A DNA stretch of 31,284 bases from the NCBI RefSeq assembly GCF_001039355.2, contig NW_019773914.1, positions 368,260-399,543 of the forward strand, in the 5' to 3' direction. Numbering within the stretch: position 1 is the stretch's first letter; the number at the start of each line of letters is the position of its first letter. Origin of the DNA: Lingula anatina (Eukaryota > Brachiopoda > Lingulata > Lingulida > Lingulidae). Under the pieces are notes generated by a model that was given only the letters and a program-made list of their open reading frames with translations, was not told the origin of the DNA and did not search any database. Shown in pieces: positions 20,693 through 31,284 of the stretch. A program made the position numbers and the translations under genes.

Positions 20693-22843
20693 TGTGTGTG
20701 TGTGTGTGTGTGTGTGTTTATCCATCTTATCTTCTATCCTACAGAGACAAATCTGGCGAATTTTACAAATAAAAAAATTTAAAAAATTAAATAACAAGAA
20801 GAAGAAGAAGACAGAAAAAATAAAAGACAGAAAGTGGATATGTCACTACACTCACAACTAATCATCAATGTAATAACCGGTAACAAAATCAAATTTCACC
20901 AATACCACCATTACCAATCACTTAATTAAGATATGCAGATATGTTGCTAAAGACACATATTTTAGGTTAGACCATTATAAGTCAAAACATTGATTTGACT
21001 GGGCATTTCTACTTTTTTCATGAATATCATATCCACAAAAGTTCGCAGACTCTTGTTTTTGATTTCTAAGTTTCTAGTGTTTGAGTCACTTTCGTAATGG
21101 AGAGAAAGAGACGGGTGGATGTCACTAATGGTGGTAAAGATGAGAAATTAAAAACGGACTTAAAGATCGTATATTTATTAAAAGATTGGAATAAGATATT
21201 CTTTGGAGATAAAAAGGGCCATTTCTGACATTCCCAGGTAAATTCTGTAATTTGCAAAATAGATCTTTATCGTGGTGTACTTTTGTAACAAATCCTTAAC
21301 ATTTGCACTACATTATTTGAAGGCATATTTGCATTAAACATTATTTTTATCAGTTAATATAATGAAATAAAAAACGATAATATAGACATTTCGTTGAAAA
21401 CATGATAATTCATTCTTTATACCAACTCAAACAAGCAACATTTTATGTGACATCTGATGTCAGTTTATCTCATCCACGACGTCTTTTGACATCGGCCTTG
21501 TTATAAATCATTTTAAAACACTTAAATTGTGTCCTTGCCGAAAGGGGTCACTGCACACAAGAGGGGCGCAAGGATAAAAAGAATTATTGCTATTCTACTT
21601 TTTTGCTGTGCATTCACCGCCAGCCGGCTGTGTCTTCTGTGAAGTAAGAAAAAAGTTATCTGACATGCCATGGTGACATTCCTATTAATTCTTAAAACTG
21701 TGTCTAGATTAATGTCATAATGATAACGTTTTATTGTCACCTAACCCGCTTCACTCAGTCAAGACGGCAGTGTGAGTTGACACTATGACGATTCCATATC
21801 GAATACAGGATCCCAAGATAGTTTGTGGGGAACATATGCAGCCTCCCCCCCCCCCTCCCCACTGGCTTCGCTTATACTGTTTTTGAAGAGCAAGATGTGA
21901 TAACCCTGCTCTTCTGATACTTATATATAGGCCTATATACCATTCTTAATTATGTGACTTCTAAATTCTTGTCTGCTGAAAGAAAATATAACTGTGTCAT
22001 GTTTAACGGAGATGAATATCTAAGTTTTTGGGAAAGAAATCACCCCAAATTTGCACCAGAACTTCGAAGAATATAACGGTGTTTTGGCTGGTTTGCTGGG
22101 TTGCCCAGTACTGTGTCGGTTCATTTCCCCGCGGTTTTTTAGAACATCTGGTCAATCTGAGCTGTGCACATAAAAAACAATGAAATACAGTAATTATTTT
22201 CTTTTGCTGAGCACTTGGCAGACCAATAAATCTGTGCATACTTTAACATTGTGTCGTTGTTACTCTTGTACGTCCGTCCAAAACATTTCACCAAACTGGA
22301 CTTGTATTTTGGGGTGAACGTTTGTATAATCTGCTTTAATTTACTTATGCCGCAATTGCACTTTATTATGCATTCGTCACAAGGGTACAAATCATAGCAC
22401 ATTTCAATTCTCATTACCAAATCAAGTATTTTAATAGACAAATCAAGTATTTTTATAGACAATTCTTAACCAGCAAGGATCAAACGAACATGCCGCCACC
22501 CCAAAATGCCCTGCGCCATTGCGTTACACGTGTTCAATTATTATGAGGCATTGTGCTCTAGAATAATTTTCTTTATTCTCAACGAATTTGACCTCAAATG
22601 GCCCTGAGTCAATATAAGTCTACCTTTAATAATGATTATATATTATGAAAGGAGAAGCAAGACACAAGAAATTGCTGGGACCTGGGAGCTTGCTTTTGAA
22701 TTCAAAATGGCCGCCATGTATTATTCTTCCAGGTGTGATGTACTGATGTGTGTCGCAATTACGCAGCGATTGAAAGGGAATTATGGAAATGAATGAAATC
22801 GTAATGAACAACACACGTGCAAAATAACTCTTAAATAACATGT
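20393..22843. other. Gene-free stretch
   Basis: AT-rich, with the TG microsatellite at 20649-20717, a C-rich run near 21846-21859 and a 21-bp tandem duplication at about 22423-22462. No coding signal was recognised. Confidence 0.45.
20649..20717. repeat. (TG)n microsatellite
   Basis: About 34 TG units with a CG near the start and a TACG interruption at about 20688-20691. Confidence 0.95.
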
Positions 22844-22849
22844 TTTATT
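22844..22849 (-). terminator. Candidate polyadenylation signal of the HES gene
   Basis: AATAAA on the minus strand (TTTATT on plus), about 980 bp beyond the HES stop codon. A roughly 1-kb 3' UTR is plausible for a HES gene, but this is a consensus match only. Confidence 0.25.
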
Positions 22850-23826
22850 TAAGATATGCTTGAATGGCATATTTTGTATGAGTCGTATTTAAACATCATG
22901 ATGTGGTAAAATGTCACCACTCACCCGTGAGCGTCAGAAAAATGTTGATAACAATTTATCTTTACAATTGTCGTAAGTACAATGGTAACCAGATCAGTTC
23001 GTAACAGCAATAGAAGCAAACAGTAAACAAAGCAAATTTAAACTCTCAGCGGTCAGCATCACAATCAAGCACCACAGCACAGCAAATATTGTTTCCCAAA
23101 TTAATAAATACTTATTATAAATCCTATGAATAATGGCTAGGCATCTTGACTGTTGTGTTCAAAGATGTATTTAATGTTCAAATGATTTCCATATATATAT
23201 TTGAACACCATCCAGTTTATAAATTCCATATAAAAAGAGTGCGCATAAAATGGATGTGAAGCTTTTCAGTTTTCAACAATTAAAGGTACATACGAACCGA
23301 GCATCGGTGGAGTGTGGATTCCCAGTAACACATGTAAACCACTCCTACTAGATTCTTATATGACTCAAATAAATTTGACATGCCAAGGGATAAACTTAAT
23401 AGATCACTCGACCAGCCATAAAATACCTCTAGATTGCTCCTTTCTTTAAATTTATGGTTGTAAATTTAACCTACTTCCGTGACCTACTTTCCTGCCCCAT
23501 TGACATACAGCTTAGAATGCCAGCAGAAAAATCTGTTCAAACATCATTTTCGGGTAAAATTAAACAATGCTTTTTGGTAATTCTCTTAGTTATACTACTT
23601 GAAACTATATGCTGGCGTTTGGTTGGTTTTTGTGACAAAAAATTGACTTTGTATGCATCTTTAACAATGTGAAACAGAAAACAGACACCATGAAAGATAC
23701 CCGGCGCTGAGTACTTAATAGAACTGAACATATTGATTCTTGAATATTATTTGGATAACACAAGAAAGACTTCAAAATAATTAACAGAGAATAAAAAATA
23801 TATAGCATATTTATAACAGAGCTCAG

Positions 23827-24914
23827 CTACCACGGTCTCCAGACGTCTTCTTCCTTCAGGGAAGGGATGTGGAACGGTTCCCCGGGTTTTACCAACCCTG
23901 GGAGATTGGGCGTGATCCCCTGAAAGGGCTGCTGTAGACTTCCATAGTTCGACGGCAGCATGATGATAGAAGGCAGCGCTGGCTGGTACTGAGTCCCCGC
24001 TGGTTGAACGCTCGACCCCGCCTGCCCACTCGCAGAGGGAAAATTTGGAGAGAGATTCACCGTCCCGGACAAACCGTTCATTGAAAGAATCGAAGGCGCG
24101 GATAAGAAAGCACTCTGAGTCGAGGACGTGTCTATTCGTATTGGAGCTGCTGGCTGCTGGGAGCTTTGTAGCGTTGCCATAGCAACGTGTTGATGACTCT
24201 GCGCGTTAGAGGATATAGACTGCGCCTGCGCGGGGAGTGGTAGAGCCGTTGTTGTCGTTATGGAGGCCGACGGCTGGACTGTTGACGTCATGGAAGCCAT
24301 GCCAGTATTCCCAGCAAACACAGGAAGGATGTAGCTTTGAGCCGGAACTTGGCTCGCAGAGTTTATCACATTTTGAGGAAGAACAAACGCTAATTCTCCC
24401 GACGGAAGTCGAGTAGGTATGACCTGTAAGCCACCTATGGCCACGTTCCCGGAACTACTTTGTTGCGCGCTCAACGGCGTCACAGTGGCCGTTTGTGCTG
24501 GGGCGGAAGTAGACCTGCTTACTTCGCATGCGTTGGACTGTACCATGCCCTTCCCTGGGGTGAAATCCGGCATCACGTGACCAGTGGGGGCGTACTGCGG
24601 ACTTCCAAACGAACTGGGCGTTTCCACGTTAGCGACGCCCGACCCATCAACGTCACTGGCGCGTGGAGAGACGGTGGTTTGTGGCGTAGGCATCGGTCGT
24701 ATCGAGGCAACATTCGGGATGGTGAAACTTCTCTCCCCCTCCGAGTTGACCCCGGTGGCGTTAGCAACGCACGTGGCTAAATGATCCAAAACACGGGCGC
24801 GGATGTCGGGGTCCACGCCTTCGATGGAATGGAGGTATCGGCTCACTTCCGAGGTGCATTCGTTGAATCCGGCATTGTACTTGTTTAGGACAGTTGGGTC
24901 GGAATTGGCAACGG
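23827..24914 (-). CDS. HES: HES exon 4: Orange domain, low-complexity region and WRPW stop
   Basis: Acceptor TTTCAG, so the exon starts with CC completing Ala, then [16 protein letters not shown]. The open frame extends upstream to 24984, but that part is intron. Ends TGG AGA CCG TGG TAG. The segment between Orange and WRPW is rich in Ser, Gln, Thr, Pro and Ala and lacks other domains. Confidence 0.95.
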
Positions 24915-27900
24915 CTGAAATTAAACAAAATATCATATAATAATAGGCTAGCTTAAAGACAGTGGACTTTGATGTATTAAGCATGAAATGCTCTAATCTA
25001 AATTATGCCAATTTACGTAATTTGACGAGCAAGCTTGTAAAAGATATAAAGTCTCCAAAGAGTCCAAAAGACTTATTGTTTATATACGCATGACACTGTG
25101 GATAATAACAAAAAATGAACAGTTGTGTTGAGAAATCAACAAAAGAAAGTAATTTAACGATGTCACACATTCCAAGGCAGGATAATGCCATAATTACCAT
25201 AATTACTACAGTACACTTGATCACTGGTTTATAAGATTACATTTTCTTTTTGAAATGGACACTGTTTAACCATCTGGGATTCTATCCCTCCTATCAACGC
25301 CGTATTATGACTAGTTTATCAAGAAGATTGGGCGTTTGAGTCAACTGTGTTACTTAGACCTCTGTCATAATAAACAATGTCTCTATTTAAATACAAGGCA
25401 GTGACTTGAAAAAAGTCTATGTGGAATGTTTATTTTGCGATATTTTACTTGACAGGGTGACAATAGAATATACCAAAATACAATTGTTCCCTGCATCGAA
25501 ATAGACATGTCTAGCCCGAGGGCGTTCTCTTGTAGCCGGTTTAAGGTGTTAAAAATTGTCATATTTTCTAAAGTTGTCACTGTTGATGCATCTGTACTGT
25601 ACCGCCCTTTAATATTAGATTTCCACGTAATACAGAGTTCAGCTCAGGTCTGTATTCGGGGTATTTGTGAGGGAAAGAAAATATCTCCTAGATGATAGAA
25701 ATAAGAAAAGCCTAAAGCCTAGATTATATTTGAAATGCGATGCAGATATACTGCCAGTAATTCCCTCTTCACTGGGCGTCTAAGCGGAGGTAGACGGTGG
25801 CCGTGCGAAATCGCACGGAATCGTGCAGATTTAAGGTCATGTAATGCAGACATACTCGGCGTAGCCCGTAGCTCCTTATGATTTCTAAAAAAAAATCGTA
25901 CGGACAATTCCATCGCACGGCGCCCGTGTAAATGTAATCTAGGCTTGAAATGGGTGCGGATTGACAAATTATATTGTCCACGAGATCTTATCTTGCATCT
26001 AAACTCTCTTAAAACGGCTTTTGAAAAGAAAAGAAAAGAAATACGTGACGTGATTTTATAGTGACATAAATCAAATATGATTATTGATTAGGATAGTATT
26101 AATAAAGATAAATTACATAGTATGTAATGCAGGCACTTGTTAAAGTAAAGCCACGAAGGACGTCCTATACATGTACCTCATGACTGAATGACACTAGGCG
26201 TAATTTTTTTTTTATTATTATTTTTTTTTTTTTTTTTGACAAGCTGCCAACAATAAAAAAGTAAAAGTAAAAAAGATTTTTAGTCTATTTCTGAAAGTTC
26301 ATACAATTTTTGTCTTTGTAATTCCATTCATTTTGACACATTGGAAAATGATGACCTAAACAGTGTGGAATTTGTTATCTGTCCACTAGATGGCGACACT
26401 GGGCAGTGTCCGCTGTCTTGGTTGTCGTCTGAGTTCTGTAGTTTTTTTTTTTTTTTTTTTACAATACTCCGTTTTATACCTCTTAGTGTTAAAATGTTAG
26501 GATCAACAGAAACCATTTGTAGACCAAAAAGTGAAATAATTAGCATTATCTAAAGAGAAAAAGGGACAAATAAAATCCTTACACAGTGCATCACCTCGTC
26601 TTAACTTGATAAGTTTATTCATGCAACTTTCTTCTTAATAAAAAGACGGACTACATANATGCAGGCACTTGTTAAAGTAAAGCCACGAAGGACGTCCTAT
26701 ACATGTACCTCATGACTGAATGACACTAGGCGTAATTTTTTTTTTATTATTATTTTTTTTTTTTTTTTTGACAAGCTGCCAACAATAAAAAAGTAAAAGT
26801 AAAAAAGATTTTTAGTCTATTTCTGAAAGTTCATACAATTTTTGTCTTTGTAATTCCATTCATTTTGACACATTGGAAAATGATGACCTAAACAGTGTGG
26901 AATTTGTTATCTGTCCACTAGATGGCGACACTGGGCAGTGTCCGCTGTCTTGGTTGTCGTCTGAGTTCTGTAGTTTTTTTTTTTTTTTTTTTACAATACT
27001 CCGTTTTATACCTCTTAGTGTTAAAATGTTAGGATCAACAGAAACCATTTGTAGACCAAAAAGTGAAATAATTAGCATTATCTAAAGAGAAAAAGGGACA
27101 AATAAAATCCTTACACAGTGCATCACCTCGTCTTAACTTGATAAGTTTATTCATGCAACTTTCTTCTTAATAAAAAGACGGACTACATATATATGGTGTC
27201 ATTTTGATATACTGTGACAGGTCTAGCGTCACTCACTTATCACCAAGTGGTTGTGGGGGACACGGCTAGCCGTTCTGGAGACTTGACTAGTGGGAAGATA
27301 AATCATTACGATGACAACTTGTCACTGGAAAAATACTCCGTCTTCCATCTCTCTTCTCCTTCCCATTGGCGTGCGGTGCGTGTAGACCGCTGTCATATGA
27401 CTTCTGTGTTTTCTGTTAAAATTTCTTGCTTTGAGTGTGCTTGCTGATTGGGGTTAAAATGGCGACTTTAAGGTATTGTTTTAACGACCAACTTTGATTT
27501 TTGTTCATCATTTGTACAATGTATAAAGTAGATAAGGCGCACTATCAAGAAAAATGGAAGAATAATTCTAGTCTTGTTTCTACTGTGGATTTTATCTTCT
27601 TATCCCTCCCTTTCATGATTTTCAATTGACCTGCAGAAGATCTTTTTCATCAGATAAAATCCCATTAAGCGAATTATTCCGCCATAACCTGTAGATTGCC
27701 AAACTGTTGATAGATTATATATTATCCCAAGCTATCGTTTTCTAACGCCAGATAACAGCAACGCAATGGTAAAATGAGTGTCTAATGTGACAAGCCGTAT
27801 TGGCAAGCTATTCGAATGGTGTTTGTGATTTGAATCTAATACAAATATTGATTCATTGTTGATTTGAAATCTTAAATCCGTGTCTATTGGCAGAGAGGAG

Positions 27901-30900
27901 GAAATAGGAGAAGTCTTTCTCAGTCTGTCGGGATTAAATGTTCTGCTTCTTCTCTTTTTACTATATGCAATAATACTCATGTCAAGTTCGAATCATGCGA
28001 TACCTGTGGGATCGCTTTAGAGAACGCATCTCAATAAAAGAAATAGTTCGTTTTGTAGCGTTCTGGGTTTGATTTCAGCCATTTTAAGTCACAAACTTTA
28101 GATGATATTGTTCTCCGGGGGCCTCTTTCTGCCCCTCATTCAGAACATACAAATACCAAAAGTCATCCATACTCTCTGGACAGATTTGTTTACGAAATAA
28201 AGATTTTTCGAGAAGAATTGAGAACTATGGATGAGGCAGATCATTATGTCAAGTGACAGGCACTGTGCACGTTTAACACTTTAACACGGGGCAGTTTTGT
28301 CAAATTTGTAATTAAATATTTTTGTAGTTTCATCAAAAATTGCTTCTTTCAAGATTACTGTGAGTATTCATTCTCTGGTAAAATTTACTGAAATTTTATC
28401 AGATCCACAATTTTTTTTTAACAACATATGAACTTAGTTTATTCCACTCAAATATTCCAGTGTCTTCGAAGACGCCTCCAACAGGGAACGGGGTACAGCT
28501 GATATGAATAGCCACTTCATGTAATTAAGATTAAAATAAAATCTTATGGTAGTCGTTTTGTACAGAAAAGGGGGGGAAAACAAAAGCGATGTTTTCGTTC
28601 TCCCTACCTGCAAACTGTTGTCGTTGTATATGCCTCAAATGGCGGACGGTCATCTCCAATATGTCGGCCTTTTCCATCTTGGAATGTCGTGAGCCCTGGA
28701 ATGAGATGAAATAATTAATTCCTTCATTAATCCAATTTATTCACGTATCAACACATGATGCGCGTGAATTCGGAAAACATTTACTATAGGCCGTCGATAT
28801 AGTTTATTATTTTCAGTCATTCGGACATATTGTCCCCGATAGATTCTTATGTTTGATTTTTTTTCTTTTTCTTCTTTTCTTTTTTACAAATTGTTTTCAG
28901 TAGCAGAAAACCCCATCATAATGCAAATGTTTTATTATCAAAAATTCGAATTGTCAAACCCCGAGTTAGCGTCGCTGATAAAACATCTTGGCGATTTGTC
29001 TGTGAACTGCAATTGTGCTTAAAGAAAATGATCATATTAGTAATTATTTTTTATCATGATTTTCTATTTATTTGAGACAGCAGTGAGCGAGACAGTATGG
29101 ACTATATTTGCTTTTTCAGCATCGCTGAAGAACTGAGGTCGAAAGTGAGTCTGAGCCCGAACACCCAGACCCAACTGTAATAAATGCTCTCTCTCTGTTC
29201 CCGTGGCAGAGCTTAGCACCTCCGTGTTTGTTGGAGGGAGGTGAAGTGAAATACCGTGACACCAACAGTGTATGATCGCTGGCACAGTTAGCTGAGCTCT
29301 GAGTTATATATAATGAACCCGAGGTCCGTGTTCGGTGTGGATGCGATGTAAGTTGTGGTATTTGGTCAAATAAAACTTCGTCCGAGGAAATATATATTAT
29401 AACAGCGTAAGTCGTGAATTTGCATGTCATACTGAGAGACCGTAGTATTCGGGGCGACCACGAGCCTCGAGTAGATAAGCTGTAAAAATGCACGACACGT
29501 CATAAACGACACATTGGTCTTACGATTAGTATGCTAAAATGATTAAAACGCTCTAAATGATACACTTTGATTTATAAGATGTCGTTTGATAAACTGATTC
29601 AGTTAATGTAAAATAAAATATCATTAAAACTGCTTCTTTGTCACTGTCCTCAGGAACAACGCCTCCCTAGGGACACAGTGCGACACTAGGATCGAACTCG
29701 TTGAGCTTTGTGTGAACGCAACCCATGAATGATCTCTCGACCCGGGGTGGCTGTGAAGTGGTAACGGAGGGAGGGAGGGGGGGGAAGGGGGCACGGGTGA
29801 CGAAATTACTCCAAAAAACACCAACTAAGTAGGAATGCACTTCACTAAATTGTCATACGAAAAAGGATCAGCCTTCTTTAAGGAGAGCGGCAGTGTCGCC
29901 CCCCCCCCCACCTACCCCATCTGAGCCCCCTCGCCTCAACGCGCACGCGCGCACATACACACACGCTTACATACACGCGGAGGCAAATACGCCGACATAC
30001 AAAGGCAAAGCACTAAAGGAATCCCGCTCGTCACCTCGTTGTATACATTATTCCGTCGGCAACACCATATTTACCTGATAACACGCTATCATTATTCACA
30101 AATGACAGTGAAAAATCTCCCATATGACCCGAATGTTGTTGAAAACCGCCGATGTCCCGCACCCAAACCTCCGAGGTCTCCCAGCGCGCGCCCCGTGACA
30201 CCAGCCTGGCCTCTAAGAGCGTGGGAAAGTCCGCCTCGTGCCTCGCATGCCGCGCCACTGTGTTGACACTTCATACATATGCAAATGTTCAAAACAGAGA
30301 AACAAACAACCTCGTTGGTTTCTTTAAAGGTTGTGAAATGTAAAAACAGCGAAACAAACAGGCTATGCAGGTCTCGCCCACCTGTGCCGAGCGTGCTGTT
30401 CTTTAAAAGTGTCACTCTTTCGTGGAGGACACGTCGCTGTGTACCGCTGTTTATAATGTAAATATAGAGTGTTGTGCAACACTGTGAATTGAATAATAAA
30501 CAAGGCTCGGTGTAATCACGACTATAAAAGATAATGGCAGAAGTAAACAGAAAGTTTCCGTGCACGGTTTAGAGCCCTCACTTGATGTGGGTGCAAGCGT
30601 ACGCGTGTTTGTACAGGCATGTGCGCGTCGGCGGTTAATATTCGTCACATTTTGCTCTTGGTGTAACAAAAAACTTTGGGCTGAAAGAAACGTTAATGGC
30701 TGTAAATTGAAATTATGTTTAAAGTAACAATCCTATTAATAACAAATGTTTTTATGCTTATCTATTCATTCATTATTTGGGGGCGGAGGGGAAAGAAGGA
30801 ATTAAATTCTGAACCCACCTCTCTTTTCATAACTTCCAAAAGAAGTGCCTTCAGCTCGGCCAGACTCGCGTTAATTCTCGCTCGCCGCCGTTTTTCCATT

Positions 30901-30914
30901 ATCGGTTTGGCGCT
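23827..30914 (-). CDS. HES: HES-family bHLH-Orange transcriptional repressor (exons 2-4; first coding exon not seen)
   Basis: Three minus-strand exons, 30819-30914, 28608-28695 and 23827-24914, join in frame to 423 residues plus stop. Counting from the first visible residue, 1-32 hold the basic region with the HES-specific proline ([13 protein letters not shown]) and helix 1. Residues 33-61 hold the loop end and helix 2 ([16 protein letters not shown]). Residues 72-111 are the Orange domain (LNKYNAGF to LDHLATCV). A long Ser/Gln/Pro/Thr-rich region follows, and 420-423 are WRPW, the Groucho/TLE-recruiting tetrapeptide. HES proteins act in the nucleus as dimers on N-box/E-box DNA and repress, commonly as Notch targets. 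Exon 2 of 96 bp with phase-0 start and the two downstream junctions match the vertebrate Hes1 layout as I know it. The protein is longer than HES1 (about 280) because of the C-terminal low-complexity region. WRPW and the proline exclude HEY (YRPW). The initiator exon should lie to the right, beyond 30917. Confidence 0.95.
25715..25946. mobile_element. Small TIR element (MITE) in HES intron 3
   Basis: The left end AAGCCTAGATTATATTT is the inverted repeat of the right end AAATGTAATCTAGGCTT with one mismatch. The 232-bp unit contains internal palindromes: CCGTGCGA-AA-TCGCACGG at 25801-25818, and a second TCGCACGGC near 25912-25922 complementary to GCCGTGCGA. No protein is encoded. Superfamily not determined; target duplication not clear. 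Confidence 0.7.
26127..26657. repeat. Exact 531-bp direct duplication, copy 1 (likely assembly artefact)
   Basis: Matches 26659-27189 at constant offset 532, including homopolymer lengths, and the copies are separated by one N at 26658. An exact head-to-tail copy joined by a lone N is best explained by an unmerged contig overlap. Confidence 0.9.
26659..27189. repeat. Exact 531-bp direct duplication, copy 2
   Basis: Second copy of the block at 26127-26657. Both contain two long T-runs and end in the CTACATA motif at which the N junction occurs. All intronic to the HES gene. Confidence 0.9.
28608..28695 (-). CDS. HES: HES exon 3: helix 2
   Basis: Acceptor CATTCCAG, donor GTAGGG, 88 bp. Encodes [16 protein letters not shown] and the following [13 protein letters not shown], then one base of a split Ala codon. 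Confidence 0.95.
28696..30818 (-). other. HES intron 2
   Basis: 2.1-kb intron. The exon-2-proximal part (about 29,880-30,660) is GC-richer, with CA-rich and CG-containing stretches, and carries a consensus RBPJ/Su(H) site at 30220-30227. Open frames on both strands here look like composition effects. Confidence 0.85.
30220..30227 (+). promoter_or_regulatory. Candidate Su(H)/RBPJ binding site in HES intron 2
   Basis: CGTGGGAA, the high-affinity form of the Notch effector site, about 590 bp inside the intron from exon 2. Known HES genes are direct Notch targets through such sites, usually in the promoter; function at this position is inferred. Confidence 0.35.
30819..30914 (-). CDS. HES: HES exon 2: basic region and helix 1
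   Basis: Preceded by a T-rich tract and CAG acceptor and followed by a GTGGGT donor; 96 bp, 32 codons, [15 protein letters not shown] at the start and LLLEVMKRE at the end. Carries the DNA-contacting residues. Confidence 0.95.
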
Positions 30915-31284
30915 CTGAAAAAAAAATTAATAAAAAAGATAAGATGATACACGTAAGTGTAATAATCACTCGTTATCAGGTTTTCTTTTTTGTGGTAAAT
31001 TAAGAAACAACATGAACGACAACTTGAGCCCGTACTTGCTAAGGGGTACAGTGCCCACATAAAAAATGAAAGTTGCAGTTTTACGGAAACCCATAGTTCT
31101 CCTATAACTTATAACTCACTCGGCTACTCTTTCTCCCAAAAAGTAAAAAAAAATAAATAAATAACCCTGCGATAAACCACTTCTTCCAATATGTTAACAC
31201 GTGTCGGCCAGTTTACTCTTCTACCATAACCATCCCCCCCCAATCCATTTCGTGGAGTAGATTCTCCATTCCAGACACCCCCCC
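30915..31284 (-). other. Start of HES intron 1 (continues past the right edge)
   Basis: Begins with a polypyrimidine tract and CAG before exon 2 on the minus strand. I looked for a short first exon ending at a phase-0 GT donor and saw none convincing. Confidence 0.6.

Larger units (their letters stand above)
24915..28607 (-). other. HES intron 3
   Basis: 3.7-kb intron containing the MITE at 25715-25946 and the exact 531-bp duplication at 26127-27189. No other gene was recognised inside. Confidence 0.85.

Noticed and set aside
20492-20861. Cys/Val-repeat and Thr/His-repeat frames on both strands
   Set aside because: They are translations of the TG/CA microsatellite.
24915-24984. Minus-strand open frame extends upstream of HES exon 4 to an ATG at 24984, with a hydrophobic start like a signal peptide
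   Set aside because: It crosses a TTTCAG acceptor, and the spliced frame joins perfectly to the bHLH exons. A nuclear HES protein does not need a signal peptide, so the extension is intron translation.
29624-30669. Several overlapping short frames on both strands within HES intron 2
   Set aside because: The local GC-richer composition gives open frames in multiple phases; none shows a domain or paired splice signals.

Overview
The window is animal nuclear DNA, AT-rich, with spliced genes, canonical GT-AG introns, many mononucleotide runs and microsatellites, several palindromic non-autonomous transposons, and runs of N typical of a draft short-read assembly. The bilaterian-type HES gene and the multi-exon Ly6-like gene fit a marine invertebrate, perhaps a lophotrochozoan such as a mollusc. 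That placement is inference; nothing in the window fixes the species.

Layout. Positions 1-2627 hold two foldback transposons, a CA/GA microsatellite and no recognisable gene. Positions 2628-7573 hold a six-exon plus-strand gene for a secreted or membrane-anchored cysteine-rich protein of 376 residues. It has a signal peptide, a complete ten-cysteine Ly6/uPAR (LU, three-finger) domain split by an insertion of about 140 residues, a second eight-cysteine EB/EGF-like module, and a hydrophobic C-terminal tail. Its first two exons appear twice because two overlapping contigs were placed side by side across an N gap. Positions 7574-23826 are a long intergenic stretch with foldback transposons, simple repeats, a G-rich minisatellite with an assembly gap, a perfect 24-bp-arm hairpin and a few GC-richer islands.

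Positions 23827-30914 hold a minus-strand HES-family (Hairy/Enhancer-of-split) bHLH-Orange repressor gene. Exons 2, 3 and 4 are complete and end in the WRPW Groucho-binding tetrapeptide. The first coding exon lies beyond the right edge or was not found. Its introns contain a MITE and a second assembly duplication joined by a single N.

The two genes have no evident functional link. The HES gene is a conserved nuclear repressor usually acting downstream of Notch. One strong candidate Su(H)/RBPJ site lies in its intron and a loose cluster lies several kb beyond its 3' end. The Ly6-like gene is the least familiar object here: I do not recognise its architecture (LU domain with a furin-site-bearing acidic/tyrosine-rich insert plus an EB-like module, each flanked by phase-1 introns) as a named family.
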